In this document: positions 18,656-27,193 of the stretch, one piece after another
How the letters are laid out: every line of letters starts with the position of its first letter
Position numbering within the stretch: position 1 is the first letter of the stretch
From: Flavimaribacter sediminis
Lineage (GTDB): Bacteria > Pseudomonadota > Alphaproteobacteria > Rhizobiales > Rhizobiaceae
Length of the DNA stretch: 64,000 nt
Direction: 5' to 3'
NCBI RefSeq assembly: GCF_019492055.1
Contig: NZ_JAICBX010000002.1
Location: 124,001 to 188,000 of the forward strand
Made by a program: the position numbers and the translations under genes
Notes under the pieces: model-generated
The model's database searches: none
Told to the model about the DNA's origin: nothing
The model's input: only the letters and a program-made list of their open reading frames with translations

Positions 18656-19903
18656 CTAGTAGGTCGCCTTCAGTTCGGATTGCATGCTCGGATCGGATTT
18701 GACGCTCGCCACTGCGTCTTCGACATCCGCGATGTATTCATCGAAGACTTTGCCGTGGACCAGCGACATCATCTGGTGGATCGCCTTGGGATCGCGCACC
18801 AGCCCAGGCAGCCAGCCCTTTTCCTTCAGCTTTTCGGCGACGGCGTAAATGTCGAAATCGCCCGACTTGTAGGCCACGATCGAAAGATGCGGCTTGCCGA
18901 GAATCTCCAGTCCATCGACTTCGGAAATCCGCTTCTTGTAAAGATCGATGAAATCCATCAACTCGGTGGCGATGAGCTTGTAGCCTTCAAGTCCCAGATG
19001 ATTGAAGACAGCCCAGGCCGCGGCGACGCCTCCGGCCGGGCGGGTGCCGCAAATCGTGTTCGTGTAGAACCTGCCATTGGGCCAGTCGTCGAAGTCGAAT
19101 GCATGGTGGCGCGCGTGCTCTTCATCCCGGTAGAAAACTGTTGAAGCCGGTTTCGGGCAAAACCCGAATTTGTGGAGATCGGCGGAGATCGAACAGACGC
19201 CGGGAACCGCAAAATCGAAGGCGGGAATATCCCGGCCAATCATGGCCGCAAAGGGCGCCACATATCCGCCGACGCATGCGTCGACATGCATCCACACGCC
19301 GCTGTCCTGCGCGATCCGCCCGATCTCCTCGATCAGATCGATGACGCCATAGGGAAAACAGGGCGCTGAACCGACGATCATTATGGTGTCGTCGTCGATC
19401 GCCCTGGCGAGCGCGTCCGGATCCGCCCGCAGATCCGCGTCAACAGGCGTTCGAACCACGTCCAGATCCATCAGCCGCGCCGCCTTGTTGAATGCGGGGT
19501 GGACAGACGCAGCCGCCACGATATTGAAGCGCGTTTTCGGCGTCCTGCCCCTGCTCCTTGCGTAGTCCCGCGCGGATTGAACGGCCTGGATGATGCTTTC
19601 GGTGCCGCCGGTTGTCATGAAACCGCGCACATCGTCGTCGCCATGCAAAAGGTCAATGGCCATGCCCACGACCTGTTCTTCCATCTGCAGGACGCTCGGA
19701 AAGGCGCGTCGACCGCCCAGGGCGTTTTCCTTGAAGAACTCGAAAAAAGCGGCTCTGCCCATTTCGTAAACGTCTTCGCCGCCGTCGAACACATAGAGCG
19801 GCGCGCGACCGCGCTTCCAGTCGATGTCGCCGGACTTCAGCGCCTGCATCGAGGCCAGCACTTCGCTCTTGGAAAGTCCGTGTTCGGGGAAAGAAATGCG
19901 CAT
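18656..19903 (-). CDS. PLP-dependent decarboxylase/lyase (sphingosine-1-phosphate-lyase-like fold)
   Basis: 415 residues of the group II decarboxylase/aspartate aminotransferase superfamily. The PLP phosphate-binding TTGGTESIIQAV is near residue 96, the cofactor-contacting HVDACVGG near 225, and the Schiff-base lysine is in SADLHKFGFCPKP near 257. The closest families are sphingosine-1-phosphate lyase and MfnA/tyrosine-type decarboxylases. It is the first gene of the minus-strand operon with TRAP 2 and hyuAB, and is divergent from a class III aminotransferase, suggesting a pathway for an amino compound. The substrate is not deducible. Confidence 0.82.
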   Translation of the reverse strand: MRISFPEHGLSKSEVLASMQALKSGDIDWKRGRAPLYVFDGGEDVYEMGRAAFFEFFKENALGGRRAFPSVLQMEEQVVGMAIDLLHGDDDVRGFMTTGGTESIIQAVQSARDYARSRGRTPKTRFNIVAAASVHPAFNKAARLMDLDVVRTPVDADLRADPDALARAIDDDTIMIVGSAPCFPYGVIDLIEEIGRIAQDSGVWMHVDACVGGYVAPFAAMIGRDIPAFDFAVPGVCSISADLHKFGFCPKPASTVFYRDEEHARHHAFDFDDWPNGRFYTNTICGTRPAGGVAAAWAVFNHLGLEGYKLIATELMDFIDLYKKRISEVDGLEILGKPHLSIVAYKSGDFDIYAVAEKLKEKGWLPGLVRDPKAIHQMMSLVHGKVFDEYIADVEDAVASVKSDPSMQSELKATY

Positions 19904-19976
19904 TGATATTGACCTCGAATAGCTGCTTGAAAAAAATAGTGCATAAACACATACTGTTCGTCAATAAAGAATTTTA

Positions 19977-19993
19977 GTTCGCTTTAAGCGAAC
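19977..19993. promoter_or_regulatory. Perfect palindrome between decarboxylase operon and aminotransferase
   Basis: GTTCGCTTTAAGCGAAC is an inverted repeat with 8-bp arms around one base, in the 110-bp divergent intergenic region and 20 bp before the aminotransferase start. Its position allows it to control both directions. The regulator is not identified; no regulator gene sits beside it. Confidence 0.5.
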
Positions 19994-20013
19994 TCAATCA
20001 AAGGAGTTTCAGC

Positions 20014-21357
20014 ATGAAGGAAGATGCGTCGGGCTTGGACGTCACCTGGTCTACCGAAGAGATCATCGATAAACGCAACCGTTTCTTCGCGGCGACGCAA
20101 AGAGCTTTCGTGCCCTACGAAAAACCGCTGATCATCAAGCGCGGCAAGGGGCAGTACGTATGGGATGAACAGGACAACCGGCTCATCGATCTGCTGGGCA
20201 TGAATCTGTGCATCAGCGTCGGCCACGCCCATCCCAGAGTGGTCGCGGCCATGACCTCACAGGTCGAACAGCTGACCCACTGCACCACCATGTTCTATCA
20301 TCCTGTTCCGGCGCACTTCGCAGAGGAGCTCGCTGCAACGATGCCGGCGAGCTGCGACTGGGTCGTTCATTTCACGAATTCCGGCGCGGAAGCGATCGAC
20401 CTCGCCCTGATGATGGCCCGCACGGCGACCGGCAATCACGACATTATCGCCCTCCGCAATTCCTACCATGGCGCGACCTACGGGGCGCAATCGGTCACTG
20501 GCGTCGGAAATTTCAGACACAATATCGGCCAGGTTCCCAATGTGTCCTTCGCCGCCGAACCCGATCAGTACCGGGGCATATTCGGCGAAGGCGTCCAACC
20601 CTATCTCGATGATCTCGACAGAACGATCAACTACACGACCAGCGGCCAGCTGGCAGGCATTATCATCGAGCCCGTCCAGGGATATGGCGGGATTATTCCG
20701 ATGCCCGAGGGTTATTTGAAGGGCGCTTTCGAAAGAACGAGGGCGCGCGGTGGCCTGTGCATCCTCGACGAGGTCCAGTCCGGCTTCGGCAAGACCGGTG
20801 AATCGCTGTGGTGTTTTGAATCCCAGGGCGTGGTTCCGGACATCATGGTTCTTGCAAAGGGTATCGGCAACGGCATCCCCCTGGGCGCAGTGGTCGCCAA
20901 ACGCGAGGTGGCGGAAACCATGGCCGACAAGTTCCTGTTTCACACCTATGGGGCAAATCCGGTGGCCTGCGCGGTTGGCCGCGAAGTGCTGAAAATCATC
21001 GAGGACGAAGACCTCGTCGCAAACGCCAAAAAGGTCGGAGCCAAGCTTGGCGAAGGGTTGAAAGCCCTCCAGCAACGGCACGAGGTCATTGGCGACGTGC
21101 GCGGTCGCGGCTTCATGCAGGCGATCGAGCTTGTCAGCGACAGGGAAGCCAAGACGCCGGCCAGCGCCGAAACCGCTTTCGTGTTCGAGCGCTCGCGCGC
21201 CCATGGTCTGGTTTTGTCGAAATCAGGCAATTTCAAGAACGTCCTGAGAATGGTCCCTCCGCTCTGCCTGTCGATGGACGACGTCGAACCTGTGCTTGAT
21301 GCGCTGGATCGCAGCTTCACGGATCTGGAGAAGTCCAACAGCATTGGAAGATCATAG
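20014..21357 (+). CDS. Class III aminotransferase (alanine-glyoxylate aminotransferase 2-like)
   Basis: 447 residues from ATG 20014, with AAAGGAG 8 nt upstream. Fold-type I motifs are FTNSGAEAIDLALMMAR (PLP phosphate site), CILDEVQSGFGKTG (Asp to pyridine nitrogen) and the Schiff-base lysine in MVLAKGIGNGIPLGAVV. The family transfers omega- or beta-amino groups to pyruvate or glyoxylate. It is divergent from the decarboxylase/TRAP 2/hyuAB operon with a shared palindrome, which is consistent with degradation of an amino-containing or cyclic-amide compound; beta-alanine or beta-aminoisobutyrate-type products are a guess. Confidence 0.88.
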   Translation: MKEDASGLDVTWSTEEIIDKRNRFFAATQRAFVPYEKPLIIKRGKGQYVWDEQDNRLIDLLGMNLCISVGHAHPRVVAAMTSQVEQLTHCTTMFYHPVPAHFAEELAATMPASCDWVVHFTNSGAEAIDLALMMARTATGNHDIIALRNSYHGATYGAQSVTGVGNFRHNIGQVPNVSFAAEPDQYRGIFGEGVQPYLDDLDRTINYTTSGQLAGIIIEPVQGYGGIIPMPEGYLKGAFERTRARGGLCILDEVQSGFGKTGESLWCFESQGVVPDIMVLAKGIGNGIPLGAVVAKREVAETMADKFLFHTYGANPVACAVGREVLKIIEDEDLVANAKKVGAKLGEGLKALQQRHEVIGDVRGRGFMQAIELVSDREAKTPASAETAFVFERSRAHGLVLSKSGNFKNVLRMVPPLCLSMDDVEPVLDALDRSFTDLEKSNSIGRS

Positions 21358-21559
21358 GCGTCTGCAACGCTGTCTTTACATGGGCTTCGCCCTTCCGCGG
21401 CTCCGGGACGAATGAAGCGGATCTGACTGGCGCGCTCCTCTTCCAACCAGGGAGCTTCGCTTCCGCTCGCATGCATCGCGCAAGCGCCGGACGATGGTTC
21501 GGCGCGCCCGTCTGACGCAGATTCCTTGCTGCAGAACGCGGCGAACAAAGGCCGTTGAC

Positions 21560-21579
21560 TTATATTTTATAAAATATAA
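21560..21579. promoter_or_regulatory. 20-bp AT-only palindrome upstream of TRAP 3
   Basis: TTATATTTTATAAAATATAA is a perfect 20-bp palindrome 32 bp before the dctP3 start; it abuts a -35-like TTGACT at 21555-21560. The GntR regulator at the end of the same cluster (26498-27193) is the obvious candidate to bind it. The function is inferred. Confidence 0.5.
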
Positions 21580-21611
21580 CTTATAACAATCGAAAGCTCA
21601 GGGAGGATGAC

Positions 21612-22604
21612 ATGAAGCAGTTTTCGCTCTTGGTCGCTGCATGCGCGGCCACACTTTCATTTTCAGCAGTGGCGAACGCGCAGGACGTGACGCTCAAGAT
21701 GGGTCATGTGCTGGCCCCGACGCACCAGTTTCACAAGGGAATGGAGCTTGCATCCGAGAAGCTTGCCGAATCCACGGACGGCAGGATCAAGCTGGAGGTC
21801 TTTCCGTCGTCTCAGCTGGGTACCGAGCGCGATATGCATGTGTCCGTTCGCACCGGCGGCGTAGACATGCTGCTTGCCTCCCCCGGTGGCGCCAGCGTCC
21901 ATCTTCCGGAACTTGCCGTTCTCGATGCGCCCTATCTGTTCGAGAATGACGATCACTGGCAGGCTGTCGTCTATGGCGACGTCGGCAAGGAATGGGAAAG
22001 AAGCGTCGCCGACAAGAGCGGCGTTCATATCATGGGCTGGTTTCCCCGCGGCACGCGCCACGTGATTACCAAGGGCATCCCCCTCAATTCGATCGGGGAT
22101 ATCGAGAACGTGAAGATCCGTGTCGCCGACATTCCGCCCTATCCTCAGGTGTTCCAGGCGTTCGGCGCCACTCCGACGCCTGTCGCCTTCTCGGAAATGT
22201 ATTCAGCGCTTCAGGCTGGCGTCGTCGACGGCGCCGACGTGCCGCTGGACACGATCCTTGCGCAGAAACTGTTCGAGGTTTCCGACCACGTCAATCTCAT
22301 TGCCTGGTCGTTCGCCGCGCCCGGTCCGATCCTGATGAGCGACAGCGCCTTCAACAAGCTGAGCGAGGAAGACCAGCAGAAATTGCGGGAGGCGTTGCGC
22401 GCGGGGACTCAGTATATCGCGAAAGCCTTCACGGAGAACGAAGCCTCCGTTCAGGACGAACTGGAAGCAAAGGGCATGACCTTCGTCACGCCTGGCGATA
22501 TCGATGCATGGAGAGCGGCTGCGGCGGAAGGCATTCCGAATCTCGCTGAACTCTGGGGCGGGGACGCGGAACTCTATACGCGCATCCGTGACACCGAACA
22601 CTGA
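21612..22604 (+). CDS. dctP: TRAP transporter solute-binding protein DctP (importer 3)
   Basis: 330 residues. ATG 21612 follows GGGAGGA. The signal peptide MKQFSLLVAACAATLSFSA ends near ANA-QD. Family motifs are MGHVLAPTHQFHKGMEL, LEVFPSSQLGTERDM and the ligand arginine in IENVKIRVADIPPY; YSALQAGVVDGADVP follows. It heads dctPQM and a six-gene enzyme set containing a cupin, a sugar epimerase-type enzyme and two SDRs, so a sugar acid or polyol acid is a reasonable but unproven ligand. Confidence 0.92.
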   Translation: MKQFSLLVAACAATLSFSAVANAQDVTLKMGHVLAPTHQFHKGMELASEKLAESTDGRIKLEVFPSSQLGTERDMHVSVRTGGVDMLLASPGGASVHLPELAVLDAPYLFENDDHWQAVVYGDVGKEWERSVADKSGVHIMGWFPRGTRHVITKGIPLNSIGDIENVKIRVADIPPYPQVFQAFGATPTPVAFSEMYSALQAGVVDGADVPLDTILAQKLFEVSDHVNLIAWSFAAPGPILMSDSAFNKLSEEDQQKLREALRAGTQYIAKAFTENEASVQDELEAKGMTFVTPGDIDAWRAAAAEGIPNLAELWGGDAELYTRIRDTEH

Positions 22605-22613
22605 TATAAAGAC

Positions 22614-22658
22614 GCCAACGCCTGTGTTTTCCGCGCTCGGCCGCGAACAGGCGTTGGC
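22614..22658 (+). promoter_or_regulatory. Stem-loop between dctP3 and dctQ3
   Basis: Perfect 12-bp arms GCCAACGCCTGT and ACAGGCGTTGGC enclose a 21-nt loop, 9 bp after the dctP stop. No T-run follows and transcription evidently continues into dctQM. Confidence 0.58.
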
Positions 22659-22680
22659 CCGATGAAAACCGGTTAAGACC

Positions 22681-23184
22681 ATGCGGCAATTCACGCGTCT
22701 GATTGGCATGCTGGAAGAAACGTTGGCCGTCATCCTACTCATCGCGATGTCGGCCATCGCTCTTCTCCAGGTCGTGGGCCGATACATTCTGACCAATCCC
22801 TTCATCTGGACCGAGGAACTGACCCGGCTGATGCTGATATGGCTCACTTTCATCGCCGCCGCAGCCGTCACACGACGCGGAATGCACATTGCGGTCGACA
22901 CGGTGGTCGAGATCCTGAAGCCGGGATACCGCAGGCTTGTCATGACGATCGTTCACCTCGTCATGTTCGTGACGTTTCTCTGGTTTTCCTATCTCGCGAT
23001 GAAGCTCGCGCAGAACGTGGGCGGACTTCCTCTGGCTGCGACGCGATGGTCAATGTCCACGATGGTTTGGCCGGCGGCGATGGGAAGTTTTCTCATCGCC
23101 TTTCACTCTCTTGTCCTGGCAATCGCTGTTCTGACAGGAGCGCCTGACGAAGAAGCCTCCCGCAACGCGGCGATACGGACATGA
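22681..23184 (+). CDS. dctQ: TRAP transporter small permease DctQ (importer 3)
   Basis: 167 residues, four hydrophobic segments, with the family stretch PFIWTEELTRLMLIWLTFIAA and the following TRRGMHI loop. It starts 22 bp after the stem-loop and overlaps dctM by 4 nt (ATGA at 23181-23184). The ribosome binding site is weak, which together with the hairpin fits lower expression than the binding protein. Confidence 0.88.
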   Translation: MRQFTRLIGMLEETLAVILLIAMSAIALLQVVGRYILTNPFIWTEELTRLMLIWLTFIAAAAVTRRGMHIAVDTVVEILKPGYRRLVMTIVHLVMFVTFLWFSYLAMKLAQNVGGLPLAATRWSMSTMVWPAAMGSFLIAFHSLVLAIAVLTGAPDEEASRNAAIRT

Positions 23185-24461
23185 TCGCGGTATACGGCTT
23201 AAGTCTCCTGGCACTGCTGGCTCTGGGGTTGCCGGTCGCAGCCGCAATCCTTCTCATCGGCGTCTTTGCTGTCCTTCTTGCAGGCGTGCCCGCCTCGATC
23301 ATCGCCGAACGCATGATATTTGGCCTGGACAGTTTCCTGCTGATCGCCATTCCGCTCTTCCTGTTCATGGGAAATCTCATGAACGTGTCGGGCATAACCG
23401 GTCGCATCTTCACATTCGCCGGCGCCCTTGTCGGGCATTGGCGGGCAGGCCTCGCGCAGGTCAATGTGGTCAGCTCGGTGATTTTTTCAGGCATGTCCGG
23501 TTCCGCTCTCGCCGACGCCGCAGGTCTCGGAGCAATCGAGATCGAAGCCATGCGCAAGGCTGGCTACCGGCCCGCCTACGCGGCCGCCATCACCGCAGCC
23601 AGCTCCACGATCGGTCCGATCATGCCGCCGTCCATCGCCTCGATCCTCTACGCCTTTATTGCGGACGTCTCGGTGGGCCGCATGTTTCTGGCCGGCATCG
23701 TTCCGGCCTTTCTGATGATGTTCGTGCTGATGCTCACAGTCCATCTGCGCGCCGGGAAAGAAGACCTCCCCCGCAGCCCGAAAACTCCGAACCGGGACCG
23801 CTTGAGGAGCCTGGTCGTGGCGCTTCCCGCCCTGTTCATACCGGTGGTGCTCATCGGCGGCATGCGAACGGGCCTCTTCACAGCGACGGAACTTGCAGCC
23901 GTCGGCGTCTTCTACGCCGCGGTTCTCGGCTTCGCCTATCGCGAAATGGGCGGCCGGGAATTCGTGGAGGCGTCACGCAACACGGCCCTGCAGGCCGGCG
24001 GCATCCTGTTGATCGTCGCAGCGGCGCACGTGTTCGCCTGGATCCTCGCTCATGAACAGATACCGCAGCATCTCACCGGTTACATCGTGTCGCTCGATCT
24101 GGCGACCTGGCAGTTTCTGATCATCATCAACATCGTGCTTTTGTTCCTGGGCATGTTGCTCGACACGACGGCGATCCTCATCCTCGTCGCGCCGGTTCTC
24201 GTGCCCGTTGTGGTGGGGCTCGGCGTTGATCCCGTTCATTTCGGCATCGTCATGATCGTCAACATGATGATCGGTCTGCTGACGCCGCCGGTCGGAATGG
24301 CGCTGTTCGTGACGGCGCGCATCGCCAATGTCAGCGCCATGGCCGTCGCCCGCGAAGCCGCTCCCTACGCCCTGGCGCTGTTCGCGCTTCTGATGGTCAT
24401 CACTTTCACGCCGCAGATCGTCCTGTTTCTCCCGGAGCTTGTCTATGGAACCGCCAACTGA
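23181..24461 (+). CDS. dctM: TRAP transporter large permease DctM (importer 3)
   Basis: 426 residues, polytopic. Signatures: NVVSSVIFSGMSGSALADAAG, ITAASSTIGPIMPPSIASI and the second-half repeat MMIGLLTPPVGMALFVTARI. It is translationally coupled to dctQ and 32 bp upstream of the cupin gene, so the catabolic genes that follow are likely on the same transcript. Confidence 0.93.
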   Translation: MIAVYGLSLLALLALGLPVAAAILLIGVFAVLLAGVPASIIAERMIFGLDSFLLIAIPLFLFMGNLMNVSGITGRIFTFAGALVGHWRAGLAQVNVVSSVIFSGMSGSALADAAGLGAIEIEAMRKAGYRPAYAAAITAASSTIGPIMPPSIASILYAFIADVSVGRMFLAGIVPAFLMMFVLMLTVHLRAGKEDLPRSPKTPNRDRLRSLVVALPALFIPVVLIGGMRTGLFTATELAAVGVFYAAVLGFAYREMGGREFVEASRNTALQAGGILLIVAAAHVFAWILAHEQIPQHLTGYIVSLDLATWQFLIIINIVLLFLGMLLDTTAILILVAPVLVPVVVGLGVDPVHFGIVMIVNMMIGLLTPPVGMALFVTARIANVSAMAVAREAAPYALALFALLMVITFTPQIVLFLPELVYGTAN

Positions 24462-24493
24462 ATGTCGCATCACACGGCCTGGAGGACGAAAAA

Positions 24494-24838
24494 ATGAACG
24501 ATGAAATACTTCATGGCGGCGCGCGCCGCCTGCCAGCCAGGGTGATTTCCGGTGTTCAGAACCGGGCCCAGCTCGTGTCCTGGTACGAAATCGCTCCCGG
24601 CGAGGAATGCACGCGCCATGTACACCAGGGCAAGTCGGAGACGTGGCTCGTTATCGAAGGAACGGGCGTTAGCCATGTCGGCGAGAATGAATTTGACATC
24701 GGCCCCGGCGACATGATCGTCACGCCGCCCGGCACACCCCACGGGCTGAGGAATACAGGTGCCTCTCCGCTGCGCTTCGTCAATCTCGTCTTGTACGAGG
24801 GCTCCGGACCGGTGACCACGAAGGAGATCGAATCATGA
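24494..24838 (+). CDS. Small cupin-domain protein
   Basis: 114 residues, a single conserved beta-barrel. The first cupin motif gives metal ligands His42, His44 and Glu49 (RHVHQGKSE); the second gives His83 (PPGTPHGLRNTG). All four ligands are present, so a mononuclear metal site is expected. GGAGG precedes ATG 24494. Small cupins in sugar-acid clusters are often isomerases or ligand-sensing helpers; no specific reaction can be assigned. Its stop overlaps the next start by 4 nt. Confidence 0.85.
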   Translation: MNDEILHGGARRLPARVISGVQNRAQLVSWYEIAPGEECTRHVHQGKSETWLVIEGTGVSHVGENEFDIGPGDMIVTPPGTPHGLRNTGASPLRFVNLVLYEGSGPVTTKEIES

Positions 24839-25731
24839 AGGTTGTGGTCACCGGGGCGGCCGGCTTCGTCGGGTCGCAGGTCGGCCGCGTCGCCATTGAG
24901 CGTGGCCACGATGTCGTCGGCGTTGATCGGCGAAAATCCGACGGCTCTCTCCCGTTCTCCATCGAAACCGCCGACATCACCGATCGCAATCGCATGATCG
25001 ACGTTGTCGGCGACAGCAACGCCGTCATTCATTGCGCGGCTCTTGTCGGCCCTGCGCCTGCGACCGCCGATCCGGCTGCGGCGACCGAGATCAATGTGCT
25101 CGGCGCGCTCGCCATGCTCGAGGCGGCGCGTCGGAATAACTGCCGCATCGTCAATCTCTCCACCGCCACGCTGTACGGTCGCCGGTCAGACGCAGCGCCC
25201 CTTGCCGAAACCGATCCGGCCGATCCGGTCGGGATCTATGACGCGACGAAGTTCATGTCGGAAACGCTCTGCGATTCCTATCGCAAGAGTTTCGGCGTCG
25301 ACGTTTCCTCGTTCCGCACCGGCTTCGTCTACGGGCGCCGTCACAGCACGGGAGACTATTTCATCGGCCGCATGCTGTCCGGCGTCACGCGCATCCGAGA
25401 GCCCGGCCGGGACCACCCGTGCGACTTCACCTATGTCAAGGATCTGGCGCTTGGACTGGTCCAGGCCGCCGAGGCGCCCGAACTGCCTGAGCCTGTCTAC
25501 AACGTTACGGGCGGCGTCGCCCGCACGCGCGGCGAACTGGCCGGCATCGTCTCTCAGTATTTCCCCAAAGCCGACATCGAACTCAAGCCCGGAGTCGATC
25601 CCGCGCGCCATCTCAGGGGCCCATGCATTCTCGATCGCGCGCGGCGCGATTTTGGATATGCGCCCGCATTCAACCTTGAAGCCGGCGTAGCCGACTGGAT
25701 CGCCGCCGAGCAGCAGGCAGATCCGCTATGA
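24835..25731 (+). CDS. NAD(P)-dependent sugar epimerase/dehydratase family protein (extended SDR)
   Basis: 298 residues. The Rossmann motif GAAGFVG is at residues 7-13, Ser109/Thr111 (NLSTATLYG) and the catalytic pair Tyr135-Lys139 (YDATK) are intact. The C-terminal substrate domain is short. Candidates include uronate dehydrogenase-like or UDP-sugar epimerase-like activity; the clustering with a TRAP importer and SDRs favours oxidation of a free sugar acid over cell-envelope sugar nucleotide chemistry, but this is inference. It has 4-nt overlaps at both ends. Confidence 0.85.
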   Translation: MKVVVTGAAGFVGSQVGRVAIERGHDVVGVDRRKSDGSLPFSIETADITDRNRMIDVVGDSNAVIHCAALVGPAPATADPAAATEINVLGALAMLEAARRNNCRIVNLSTATLYGRRSDAAPLAETDPADPVGIYDATKFMSETLCDSYRKSFGVDVSSFRTGFVYGRRHSTGDYFIGRMLSGVTRIREPGRDHPCDFTYVKDLALGLVQAAEAPELPEPVYNVTGGVARTRGELAGIVSQYFPKADIELKPGVDPARHLRGPCILDRARRDFGYAPAFNLEAGVADWIAAEQQADPL

Positions 25732-26501
25732 TCTGGTCCGTCGACATACACACTGTCGCCACGGCCAGGACGCCGGGGCCGGAAGTCTTTTTCCAGCGCG
25801 ATTTCGGACACTGGGTCGACATCGCAATCCATATTTTCGTGCTCCGGTCCAGCCTGGGCGCCGTTCTGGTCGACACAGGTCTGATCCCGGATGTTTCCGA
25901 CCTCAACGCCGCCATGAAAAGACGCAAGGGACCCGAAGCCGGATTTGAACGCTGCGGAAGCGGCGTCGAACCGCTTGTCGACGATCGCGTGGCGGCGGTC
26001 CTTCTCACCAGCTTTGGCCCCTACGCCGCGGGCGGCGCAAACGCGGTGCCCGATGCGGTCCCGATCTACGCTTCCGCTCGCGGCCTTTCCAACCTCGCAA
26101 AGCCTGAAGAACCCTGCCTTGTGCATGGACTTCCACAGCTTGTATCGAACAGGCTTGCAAAGGCGCGGCCGGTCCATGGTACGTTCGGGATCATGCCGGG
26201 AATCGCGATGCGCGAAGTCGGCGTACATCACCCCGCCTCGACCGCGATCGAGATAGCGACTGAAGAAGGATTGCTGGTGATCGCCGACCCGATTTTCACC
26301 GCGGACAGCCTGACGAGAGGCGTCGCCCTCGGCGCTGCGGAAAACGCTGCCGGCTGGCACCGGCTGGTGCGCGACTACGCGGCCCGCGGCGCCAGATTTC
26401 TGCCCATCCACGAACCCGTTCCACACCCCGTCGCCGTCCACCTGTCGCCGGACGGGCGATGGTCGGCGACGACAGCCAATGCGAGGTCAAACGCGACATG
26501 A
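25728..26501 (+). CDS. Metallo-beta-lactamase-fold protein lacking the HxHxDH motif
   Basis: 257 residues with the layout of an MBL hydrolase: beta-strand LGAVLVDTGLIPDV, then the position of the metal loop, then HHPASTAIEI, IADPIF and FLPIHEP. At residues 94-103, where active enzymes have T-H-x-H-x-D-H-x-G-G, this protein has TSFGPYAAGG: all three His and the Asp are replaced, while the flanking Thr and Gly-Gly are kept. Later ligands (His of HHPAS, Asp of ADPIF, His of PIHEP) remain. It is therefore probably not a normal dizinc hydrolase. It is embedded by 4-nt overlaps in a sugar-acid-type operon and is an intact reading frame, so a changed function is likelier than decay. Confidence 0.68.
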   Translation: MIWSVDIHTVATARTPGPEVFFQRDFGHWVDIAIHIFVLRSSLGAVLVDTGLIPDVSDLNAAMKRRKGPEAGFERCGSGVEPLVDDRVAAVLLTSFGPYAAGGANAVPDAVPIYASARGLSNLAKPEEPCLVHGLPQLVSNRLAKARPVHGTFGIMPGIAMREVGVHHPASTAIEIATEEGLLVIADPIFTADSLTRGVALGAAENAAGWHRLVRDYAARGARFLPIHEPVPHPVAVHLSPDGRWSATTANARSNAT

Positions 26502-27193
26502 CTGGTCAAGGCAAGAACCGGACTCTGGCGACGCACCGCACCAAGGCCGAAGCCGTCTACACCTTTCTTCGCGAAGAAATCCTGTCGGGCGCGCTCGAAC
26601 CCGGTCAGCGCCTGACGCTCGCAGCGCTGTCGGAGCGACTCGGCACGTCGATGGTTCCGGTGCGTGAAGCCCTGATGCGCCTCGAAAGAGAAGGCCTCGT
26701 CGAAGCTACGCCCTATCGCGATATCCGCGTGGCCTCGATGTCGATCGCAGACATGGTGGAGCTGTTCGGCGTGAGGGCGACGCTGGAGGGCTATGCGATC
26801 AGGCTGGCCGTCCAGAACGAAGGCCAATTGATCGCCGATCACCTGGAACAGATCAACAGGAGCTTCGAACGCGCGGCCGAGGAAAAGGACTTTTCCGAGG
26901 TCAACAATCTCAACTGGGAATTTCACCGTTTCATTCTCGACAGGGCGCACAATTTCCACTTGCGTCGCTTTCTGGAGGACATCTGGTCGAAATGCGTTCG
27001 GTACCGGGCGGGATTCCGTCTTATACCGGGTCGCGACCTTTCGGCGGTTGTCGAACACGACGAAATCATATCGGCGATCCGCCAGGGCACGCTCGACGAC
27101 GTCGAAAAAGCATGTCGAAGCCATATCGAAAAGGCCGGACTGGAGATGAAATCCTATCTCGAGGCAGAAGAGCAGAAGGCGCAAGCTCGGTGA
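26498..27193 (+). CDS. GntR-family regulator with FCD effector domain
   Basis: 231 residues from ATG 26498, which overlaps the preceding stop by 4 nt; the frame is open further upstream but without need. The winged helix is at residues about 15-80 (LEPGQRLTLAALSERLGTS, then VPVREALMRLEREGLV). The all-helical C-terminal domain with the WEFHRFIL and HDEIISAI metal/ligand histidines is of FCD type, which usually senses carboxylates or sugar acids. It probably autoregulates the TRAP 3 operon through the AT-only palindrome at 21560-21579. Confidence 0.9.
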   Translation: MTGQGKNRTLATHRTKAEAVYTFLREEILSGALEPGQRLTLAALSERLGTSMVPVREALMRLEREGLVEATPYRDIRVASMSIADMVELFGVRATLEGYAIRLAVQNEGQLIADHLEQINRSFERAAEEKDFSEVNNLNWEFHRFILDRAHNFHLRRFLEDIWSKCVRYRAGFRLIPGRDLSAVVEHDEIISAIRQGTLDDVEKACRSHIEKAGLEMKSYLEAEEQKAQAR

